Source: Bacteroidota bacterium (GTDB lineage Bacteria; Bacteroidota; Bacteroidia; Chitinophagales; Chitinophagaceae). Taken from it: 64,000 nucleotides of DNA. The stretch covers positions 62,001-126,000 of the forward strand of contig JAFDXN010000062.1 of NCBI GenBank assembly GCA_018267915.1, in the 5' to 3' direction. The notes under the pieces were generated by a model. The model searched no databases. It had not been told where the DNA came from and was given only the letters and a program-made list of their open reading frames with translations. Positions 58,526-64,000 of the stretch are shown here, one piece after another (within the stretch, counting starts at the first letter, position 1; each line of letters starts with the position of its first letter). Position numbers and translations under genes: made by a program.

Positions 58526-59830
58526 ATGTTGTCCTGCACTAAAAAATGTTTATGTTCGTTATTGAATTGTAACTCCCCGCTGCGCGTGAACAAAAATAGT
58601 GTTCTAAATAATAAAGTCTTCTCCAAATCAAATATTGCGGTTTTCCTCGCTTTTGCCATGCTGGTCGGCTTTCTTTTGTCCCGTGCCATCCTTTCAATGG
58701 CCATGATCGCATTTGTGGTCAATGCCGTCCGCGACGTGCATCCGCGCTACTGGTTCAGGCAAAAATGGTGGTGGCTGGGTTTGCTCTGGGTAGCTGCATA
58801 CGGCTTGTCCTACTTTTGGAGTCACGATAAGATAGCGTGGTCCGAGCGGTTCCAGGTTAAACTGCCAATCCTCCTGTTCCCCTTCGCATTCGCCTTTATG
58901 CCAAAACTCAGCAGTAAGCAATTGCAATGGTTTACTGTTGCCACGGCTGCTTTGTTCCTCGGTGGTGCCTGCTACAGCGTTTACCCCCTCATAGGTCACG
59001 TCGGTCACTATGTCGATCAATATGCAGTCTCCCACCTGCTGCCAACTCCCGCCGAGGACGACCACATACTGTTTAGTCTCTCAGTTACGCTTTTTATCGT
59101 CTGGTGTGTTTACATCTTTCCCTATTTGAGCAAAGGCTTCGCTCGCTGGTTTGTTGGCATCACCGCTGCCCTCTTAAGTGTCTATCTACACATACTTGCA
59201 GCCCGTACCGGCCTCTTTCTCTGGTATGTTTTTGTGCTGTTCTGGGCGGTTTATATGGCCGTTCGTAAAAATAAATGGGTAGGTATCGGCATCATAACAG
59301 CACTTATAGTATTCTGCGCACTGGCTATCACCTATATCCCAACTTTCAGGATGCGTATAGGCTATATGAGCTATATGATGGTCGTCTACAAACAGGGCGA
59401 AATGTCTGCTGACTACAGCGACATGGGCCGCTGGATATCATACGACCTCGCTATCAAGGCCATCAGGCAGCACCCATGGGCGGGGGTAGGGGCCGGCGAT
59501 ATGATGGATACCATGCGGGCCGGCTACGCGCGCTACTATCCCGGTACCAAAGAGGAGCAGGTGCTCCTCCCACATAACCAATTTCTCACCGTTTCCCTCG
59601 CTTGCGGCATTCCTGTTGCCTTTTTGTTTGCGCTTTGGGTCTTTACCCCACTCACATGGCTCCGGCGCCACCGGGGCAGTTTCTTTTTCTTCATGGCCTG
59701 GCTCATCCTTTTTGTCCAGTCCCTTGTCGACCCGGTTTTAGAGGTGCAATACGGCGTGTTCGTATATTTGTTCTTCCTGCTCTGGCAGGGGCACGATTAT
59801 ATTGAACGACCAGCCCTTAAGGCAACGTAA
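58526..59830 (+). CDS. O-antigen ligase/polymerase-like membrane protein
   Basis: The 434-residue protein has about ten hydrophobic segments and the pattern of Wzy/WaaL-like enzymes: a periplasmic loop with PWAGVGAGDMMDTMRAGYARYYPGTKEEQVLLPHNQFLTVSLACGIPVAFLFAL (the H-N-x-F-L motif). It would polymerise or ligate lipid-linked sugars at the outer face of the inner membrane. The N-terminal 20 residues are doubtful; GTG 58586 is an alternative start. It lies next to the wecA/wecB/heparinase-like set on the opposite strand. Confidence 0.85.
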   Translation: MLSCTKKCLCSLLNCNSPLRVNKNSVLNNKVFSKSNIAVFLAFAMLVGFLLSRAILSMAMIAFVVNAVRDVHPRYWFRQKWWWLGLLWVAAYGLSYFWSHDKIAWSERFQVKLPILLFPFAFAFMPKLSSKQLQWFTVATAALFLGGACYSVYPLIGHVGHYVDQYAVSHLLPTPAEDDHILFSLSVTLFIVWCVYIFPYLSKGFARWFVGITAALLSVYLHILAARTGLFLWYVFVLFWAVYMAVRKNKWVGIGIITALIVFCALAITYIPTFRMRIGYMSYMMVVYKQGEMSADYSDMGRWISYDLAIKAIRQHPWAGVGAGDMMDTMRAGYARYYPGTKEEQVLLPHNQFLTVSLACGIPVAFLFALWVFTPLTWLRRHRGSFFFFMAWLILFVQSLVDPVLEVQYGVFVYLFFLLWQGHDYIERPALKAT

Positions 59831-59845
59831 ATATTCAAGACTGTA

Positions 59846-60490
59846 ATGACCAACTTTGTTCCCATATTTCCCCTCGAGATAGTGGTGTTCCCCGGCGAAC
59901 CCCTTAACCTCCACATCTTTGAGCCCCAATACAAACAGCTTATCCGCGAGTGTATCGAGAGCAAAAAGCCCTTCGGCATACCCTCCGTATTCGACAAAAA
60001 GATCGGCGAGTTGGGCACACTCATGGAAATAGTGGAAGTGGTAAAAGAATACGAAACAGGTGAGCTCGATATCCGCACCCGTGGTCTCAGTGTCTTCCGC
60101 ATTCTCGAGGTTATCAAAGAGATCCCCGACAAGCTGTACCATGGTGCCATTGTCAACTATCCTGAAAACACCATGGAGCCCGGCGATACCAATATCTCCA
60201 ACCTGATTCTCTCAGAGGTGAAACGCATGTATAACCTTCTAAACGTACAGGGCAAATTCCCCGAAGGGCCCGATGCCGTCATCTCTTACAGCATAGGCCA
60301 TTTTGTAGGCCTCACCAAAGAGCAGGAGTACGAGATGCTGGGCATCTTCACAGAGATACAGCGCCTCGAATACCTGCGCCGCCACCTCAACACCATCCTC
60401 CCGGTAGTGCAGGAGCTGGAAGAGATCAAAGCCCGCGTACAGCGCAACGGCCACTTCCGCGACCTCTCCATCGAAGGCCTCGAACTATAG
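59846..60490 (+). CDS. LON substrate-binding domain protein
   Basis: The 214-residue protein has the N-terminal LON domain (NFVPIFPLEIVVFPGEPLNLHIFEPQYKQLIRECIESKKPFGIPSVFDKKIGELGTLMEIVEVVKEYETGELDIRTRGLSVFRIL) without the ATPase or protease parts. Such stand-alone proteins may bind peptides or regulate proteolysis. Codons end mostly in C here, as in the neighbouring genes. Confidence 0.9.
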   Translation: MTNFVPIFPLEIVVFPGEPLNLHIFEPQYKQLIRECIESKKPFGIPSVFDKKIGELGTLMEIVEVVKEYETGELDIRTRGLSVFRILEVIKEIPDKLYHGAIVNYPENTMEPGDTNISNLILSEVKRMYNLLNVQGKFPEGPDAVISYSIGHFVGLTKEQEYEMLGIFTEIQRLEYLRRHLNTILPVVQELEEIKARVQRNGHFRDLSIEGLEL

Positions 60491-60496
60491 TCTCTC

Positions 60497-60560
60497 CGTC
60501 CTTGCGAGGAGTGTACAGCCTTGTGGGCGGCCACGACGAAGCAATCTCGTCATAACATCG
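60497..60560. repeat. Dispersed repeat related to the 63.4-63.8 kb array
   Basis: A single copy beginning CGTCCTTGCGAGGAGT and ending CTCGTCATAACATCG lies after the LON gene. Its two conserved ends match the array copies (CGTCATTGCGAGGAG and ACCTCGTCATAACACCG). The interval 60561-60715 holds no gene, only a run of AT-rich, near-repetitive bases (CCAATTAACCCAATC and similar). Confidence 0.7.
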
Positions 60561-60715
60561 GACCTATTACTCATTTAGGGGCAGCTCCTAACCATTGACA
60601 GCCAACAATTACCCAATTAACCCAATCAACTTATTCAACTTAATCAACCCCGCAACTAACTACTATTCCCCATTTTTATTATATTGGCAGTCCTTACCAA
60701 AAAAATTACCCGTAT

Positions 60716-61459
60716 ATGTCAATGAACATTGTTATCGACTGGGGCAATAGCCGCGTGAAGGCTGCCGTTTTTAGTGACGATAAATTGATCGAGACCAAAA
60801 TATTCCCAGAAGAGGATATCATCACCTCGCTCTCCTTTTACATACAGGATCATAAGATCACCAATGGCATCCTCGCTTCCGTGGCCATGCATCCGCCCGG
60901 CCTCGAATCAATGTTGCAGACCAACCTTCGACATTTCGTGAAGCTGGACATGAATACCCGCCTTCCCATCATCAATGCATACACATCGCCCGACACACTG
61001 GGCATGGACCGCCTGCCACTGGCAGTAGCAGCCCACATGATGAATCCCGACAAAAACAACCTCGTTATCAGCTGCGGCACATGTATAACATATAATTTTA
61101 TACAGAAAAACCGCACCTTCCGCGGCGGTGCCATATCTCCCGGTTTGCACATGCGCCTGCAGGCCATGCACCAGTTCACCGAGAAGCTGCCACAGGTAAA
61201 GATGGAGGGCGATCTCCTGCTCCTGGGCTACGATACAGCCACTTGTATGCGCTCAGGCGCCGTTTACGGAATGGCCTCCGAGATCGATGGCATGGTAGCT
61301 AATTTCTCCGATCAATACCCCGATTTTAACGCCATTTTAACCGGGGGTGATGCAGCCTATTTTGAAAGCAGGCTCAAAACAAGGATATTTGCGGACCCTT
61401 ATCTGTCGCTGAGGGGTCTAAATCTAATTTTAAAACATAATGTGCCAACTACACGCTAA
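60716..61459 (+). CDS. coaX: Type III pantothenate kinase
   Basis: The 247-residue protein has the acetate-kinase-type phosphate loop at its start (MNIVIDWGNSRVKAAVF), GMDRLPLAVAAHMM, and VISCGTCITYNFIQKNRTFRGGAISPGLHMRLQAMHQFTEKLP. It phosphorylates pantothenate, the first step to coenzyme A, and is feedback-insensitive. It overlaps the outer membrane protein gene by 20 bp. Confidence 0.93.
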   Translation: MSMNIVIDWGNSRVKAAVFSDDKLIETKIFPEEDIITSLSFYIQDHKITNGILASVAMHPPGLESMLQTNLRHFVKLDMNTRLPIINAYTSPDTLGMDRLPLAVAAHMMNPDKNNLVISCGTCITYNFIQKNRTFRGGAISPGLHMRLQAMHQFTEKLPQVKMEGDLLLLGYDTATCMRSGAVYGMASEIDGMVANFSDQYPDFNAILTGGDAAYFESRLKTRIFADPYLSLRGLNLILKHNVPTTR

Positions 61460-62735
61460 GCACTTTTTACTACCCATATTATTTGTTTTTTCTACTGCTG
61501 AGCTCTTCGCTCAAACCAGTTCGGTAAGCAACCCTACATCCAACCGCAAGAACGAGCCCTACTCGCGCTATGGCATAGGTGAAGAAATGAACGCCAATAA
61601 TACCCCCATCAAAGCGGAGGGTAATATCAGTTCGGCCTTCTCTAACGCCTTTATGGTCAATGCCGACAACCCGGCATCATACGCCAACCTGTTGCTCACT
61701 ACCTACGAGGGCGGCATGACAGGGCAGACATCTTCGGTTTCCGCCAACGGCACATCCAACCGCACAGGTATGGCCACCTTGTCTTACCTCACCATTGGTA
61801 TACCCGCGGGTAAGCACCTCGGCTTTGCCTTAGGTATGCGTCCCATGTCGCATGTGTATTACCACCTCAACGATACCGTAGGCACCCCCGACATCGGCAA
61901 GAGCGTGCATACCTACTATGGCGATGGCGCGCTCAACAACGCCTTCGTTGGTGTATCGGGCAAGGTAAGCGGCTTCAGCATCGGCGCCAATATCGGCTAT
62001 ACCTTCGGTACCATTCGCAACACCAGCGTGTTCGCGGGCATCGACACCACACATACCATCAACTCCGACTTCTCCCACTTCACCCGCGTTGGCGGCATCT
62101 ACTGGAAGGCAGGTGCGCAGTGGGGCGGTAAGCTCGATAGCAACCTCTACCTCAGGGTTGGTGCTACCTTCACCCTCAGCCAGAACCTCCGCGCCTTCCG
62201 CGACGAGTACGATGTACTCTACATGAGCCTCGGCGGCTCGCTGCTGGAAGACACTGCCTATTCTTCGCTCAACACCCGCGGCTCTTACAAGCTGCCCATG
62301 GCATACAGCGCAGGCGCCATCCTCACAGGCAGGGACAAGTGGAGCGTAGGCCTCGACTTCTCTTCCGTGCAGTGGAGTGGCTTCCGCAACTTCGGCCAGC
62401 CCGATTCGGTACAGAATACCTGGAAGATCGCAGCCGGCGGCGAATACACGCCCAACCCCCAGGCGATACACAACTACCTGCAGCGCCTCACCTACCGTTT
62501 AGGCTTTTACTACGGCAAAGACCGCGTGTATCTTAAGAACACAGATCTCAACTACTATGCGCTCACCTTTGGCTTCAGCATGCCGTTCAAGCGCTTTAGC
62601 GATCGCGTGCACACAGCCTTCGAGATAGGCAAGCGCGGCACCGAGGCCAACGGCCTCGTGAAGGAAAACTTCTTCAAGCTCTCCCTCGGCATATCGCTCA
62701 ACGACCGCTGGTTCATCAAGCGCCATTATGAATAA
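61440..62735 (+). CDS. Outer membrane beta-barrel protein downstream of coaX
   Basis: The 431-residue protein has a signal peptide (FLLPILFVFSTAELFAQ), the opening NEPYSRYGIGEEMNANNTPIKAEGNISSAFSNAFMVNADNPASYANL, and many alternating strands ending in KLSLGISLNDRWFIKRHYE. It is a FadL-like or generic barrel conserved at this position in Bacteroidota, between coaX and lptC. Its role is not known; a part in lipopolysaccharide or lipid transport is possible from the neighbours. Confidence 0.8.
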   Translation: MCQLHAKHFLLPILFVFSTAELFAQTSSVSNPTSNRKNEPYSRYGIGEEMNANNTPIKAEGNISSAFSNAFMVNADNPASYANLLLTTYEGGMTGQTSSVSANGTSNRTGMATLSYLTIGIPAGKHLGFALGMRPMSHVYYHLNDTVGTPDIGKSVHTYYGDGALNNAFVGVSGKVSGFSIGANIGYTFGTIRNTSVFAGIDTTHTINSDFSHFTRVGGIYWKAGAQWGGKLDSNLYLRVGATFTLSQNLRAFRDEYDVLYMSLGGSLLEDTAYSSLNTRGSYKLPMAYSAGAILTGRDKWSVGLDFSSVQWSGFRNFGQPDSVQNTWKIAAGGEYTPNPQAIHNYLQRLTYRLGFYYGKDRVYLKNTDLNYYALTFGFSMPFKRFSDRVHTAFEIGKRGTEANGLVKENFFKLSLGISLNDRWFIKRHYE

Positions 62736-63321
62736 GCGGCATGGCACATACCATATTTTGCATCATGCCCGGATACTCATTCCGGGCCTTTTGTTAGGTA
62801 TAGCTGCCTGCCACAACGACCCCAAAGAGATCGCCTCCCTCACCGAGGCCCGCACCGCCTACCAACTCGATAAGGCCGACGATGTCACCCTCATATACAG
62901 CGAGCATGGCCACGTAAAGGCAAAGGTCTTCGCCAAACAATACATCAGCAACGACGCCGCCAAACCGCCCTATATGGACATGAAGAACGGCATCAAGGCC
63001 GAGGTGTACGACGACAGCATGCACGTCGAAAGCACCCTCACCGCCAACTATGCCCGCTACTACGTGAAGCAGGGCAACTTCCTCATCCGCGATAACATTG
63101 TAGTGGTGAACAAGAAAGGGGAGACCCTCAATACCGAAGAGCTGGTCTGGAACCAGCAGGTGCAGAAGTTCTACACCGAAAAGTTCGTTAAGATCAGCAC
63201 ACCCACCCTCGTCATGTACGGCGACGGCCTCGAAGCCAACCAGGACTTCACCTGGTACCGCATCACCAACCAGAAGGGCACCATGCTCGTCAACAAATCC
63301 GAAGTCCCCTCCGGGAACTAG
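62728..63321 (+). CDS. lptC: LPS export protein LptC
   Basis: The 197-residue protein has a membrane or lipoprotein-type N-terminus (ILIPGLLLGIAAC) and the LptC beta-jellyroll (DVTLIYSEHGHVKAKVFAKQYISNDAAKPPYMDMKNGIKAEVYDDSMHVESTLTANYARYYVKQGNFLIRDNIVVVNKKGETLNTEELVWNQQVQKFYTEKFVKISTPTLVMYGDGLEANQDFTWYRI). It bridges the LptB2FG ABC pump and LptA in lipopolysaccharide export. It overlaps the barrel gene by 8 bp. Confidence 0.9.
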   Translation: MNKRHGTYHILHHARILIPGLLLGIAACHNDPKEIASLTEARTAYQLDKADDVTLIYSEHGHVKAKVFAKQYISNDAAKPPYMDMKNGIKAEVYDDSMHVESTLTANYARYYVKQGNFLIRDNIVVVNKKGETLNTEELVWNQQVQKFYTEKFVKISTPTLVMYGDGLEANQDFTWYRITNQKGTMLVNKSEVPSGN

Positions 63322-63372
63322 TGGCAGTTGGCAGTGGCAGTGTGCAGCAGCAATTAACAGAAGAAGCATAGC

Positions 63373-63398
63373 TGTCACCCTGAGCCGTGTCGAAGGGC
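63373..63398. repeat. Dispersed palindromic repeat of another family
   Basis: GTCACCCTGAGCCGTGTCGA and the following AGGG form a hairpin with stem CCCT / AGGG. It resembles a short palindrome widespread in Bacteroidota. The 63322-63428 interval holds no gene. Confidence 0.55.
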
Positions 63399-63428
63399 GA
63401 CAAGCGCGTGGGCCAAAAGCTCCCCTCA

Positions 63429-63489
63429 CGTCATTGCGAGGAGTATCGCCAAGCCCCTGTGCGCCAGCTACGACGTGGCAACCTCGTCA
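63429..63489. repeat. Tandem repeat array, unit 1
   Basis: This 61-bp unit starts CGTCATTGCGAGGAGT and ends GGCAACCTCGTCA. The ends can pair (CGAGG with CCTCG) into an imperfect hairpin. It is the most divergent unit of the array (TATCGCCAA in place of AAAGCCCAG). Confidence 0.85.
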
Positions 63490-63515
63490 AAACACAAAAA
63501 AAACCCAAACACACC

Positions 63516-63576
63516 CGTCATTGCGAGGAGTAAAGCCCAGCCCCTGTGCGCCAGCTACGACGTGGCAACCTCGTCA
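63516..63576. repeat. Tandem repeat array, unit 2
   Basis: The 61-bp unit is identical to unit 3 over its length and is separated from unit 1 by 26 A-rich bases. Confidence 0.87.
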
Positions 63577-63594
63577 AAACACCAAAAAAAATCC

Positions 63595-63655
63595 CGTCAT
63601 TGCGAGGAGTAAAGCCCAGCCCCTGTGCGCCAGCTACGACGTGGCAACCTCGTCA
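63595..63655. repeat. Tandem repeat array, unit 3
   Basis: A 61-bp unit separated from unit 2 by 18 bases. A truncated copy (CGTCATTGC, 63672-63680, first base offset by one) follows before unit 4. Confidence 0.87.
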
Positions 63656-63688
63656 CAACACAACACACTCGCGTCATTGCCCCACACC

Positions 63689-63750
63689 CGTCATTGCGAG
63701 GAGTAAAGCCCAGCCCCCTGTGCGCCAGCTACGACGTGGCAACCTCGTCA
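63689..63750. repeat. Tandem repeat array, unit 4
   Basis: A 62-bp unit with one additional C in the central run compared with units 2 and 3; the preceding 33 bases contain a truncated start of a copy. Confidence 0.87.
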
Positions 63751-63768
63751 AAACACCAAAAAAAATCC

Positions 63769-63830
63769 CGTCATTGCGAGGAGTAAAGCCCAGCCCCCTG
63801 TGCGCCAGCTACGACGTGGCAACCTCGTCA
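63769..63830. repeat. Tandem repeat array, unit 5
   Basis: A 62-bp unit like unit 4, lying 18 bp after it and 17 bp beyond the stop of the GIY-YIG gene. Long plus-strand open frames across the array are read-through of the repeats and not genes. Confidence 0.87.
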
Positions 63831-63847
63831 TAACACCGAAAAAACAA

Positions 63848-64000
63848 TCACCAACCCTTCATCAACTCCTCATACAGGTCCTTCCATCCAGGGTTCATCC
63901 CATCCACCAAAGCCTCCTTCTTCCGCCGGTTAGTAGCCTTAATCCGCTTCTCTTCAGCGATAGCCTCTTCAATACGTTCAAAGTTGGCATAATAAATAAG
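63848..64000 (-). CDS. GIY-YIG nuclease family protein, C-terminal part (partial)
   Basis: The visible frame (from the window edge to TGA at 63848) reads LIYYANFERIEEAIAEEKRIKATNRRKKEALVDGMNPGWKDLYEELMKGW. It matches the C-terminal half of GIY-YIG nucleases of the UPF0213 type (E-A-I-A-x-E-K-x-I-K, then M-N-P-x-W-K-D-L). The N-terminal catalytic part lies outside the window. The gene ends next to the repeat array. Confidence 0.85.
   Translation of the reverse strand, partial: LIYYANFERIEEAIAEEKRIKATNRRKKEALVDGMNPGWKDLYEELMKGW

Noticed and set aside
63429..63830. Repeat array as a CRISPR locus
   Set aside because: Units are 61-62 bp and separated by 18-33 A-rich bases that resemble each other, unlike CRISPR (repeats of ~25-50 bp with unique spacers of 30-40 bp). 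No cas gene is near.
63434..63833. Plus-strand open frames in the repeat array encoding SLRGVKPSPCAPATTWQPR-like peptides
   Set aside because: They are read-through of the tandem repeats, with repeated peptide blocks and no start context. Similar spurious proteins arise from dispersed repeats in many bacteria.

Overview
This window is chromosomal DNA of a member of the Bacteroidota, most likely a Chitinophagaceae-type bacterium. The evidence is a PorP/SprF type IX secretion protein, the gliding lipoprotein GldD, the order uppS-bamA-ompH-ompH, many lipoproteins with a short signal peptide ending in S-C or A-C, and promoters of the Bacteroidota form TTTG-N19/20-TAnnTTTG. No rRNA operon and no CRISPR array are present. 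One intact tRNA (Arg, anticodon CCT) was found.

Positions 1-33.4 kb are mostly core genome. They hold the 3' end of rnr, a polyprenyl synthetase, an EVE protein, a sterol-desaturase-like hydroxylase, frr, an IscA-type protein, a stand-alone RlmK-like rRNA methyltransferase, an ABC ATPase, a three-gene RND efflux operon (TolC, pump, adaptor) with a small leader gene, an acyl-CoA dehydrogenase, a hydrolase/glycosyltransferase pair, an RsmI-like methylase, a 3-methyladenine glycosylase, porP, upp, the envelope-biogenesis run uppS-bamA-ompH-ompH, lysS with a DUF1684 gene, and a tightly overlapped cluster DUF58-MoxR-DUF4350-DUF4129-SpoIIM with a divergent RDD gene.

Positions 34.3-38.5 kb form an accessory island between the RDD gene and the mgtA-like ATPase. 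It carries an IS1595-type transposase, a DUF3800 gene flanked by two candidate small RNAs on the opposite strand, a winged-helix-like protein, two small unknown proteins, and a membrane protein overlapped by a 66-residue XRE repressor. A perfect DnaA box lies in one of its intergenic regions. The DUF3800 gene with its RNAs is one of the two most interesting items in the window.

Positions 38.5-49.5 kb mix transport (MgtA-like ATPase), small lipoproteins, a pirin, SRPBCC (AHSA1-like) genes, one of them broken by a -1 frameshift, an AraC regulator and a possible WapI-type immunity gene. At 48.65-49.05 kb a small GIY-YIG nuclease gene sits between an intact tRNA-Arg gene and a decayed second copy of the same tRNA. 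Its stop codon lies inside the tRNA. This looks like a minimal element that inserts into a tRNA and rebuilds it.

Positions 49.5-63.3 kb return to core functions: gldD, DUF3467, guaA with a periplasmic-binding-fold protein, surface polysaccharide genes (WecA-like transferase, wecB, heparinase-like protein, O-antigen-ligase-like protein), meaB, a LON-domain protein, coaX, an outer-membrane protein and lptC. The window ends with five tandem copies of a 61-62 bp dispersed repeat lying just 3' of a second GIY-YIG nuclease gene that runs off the edge.
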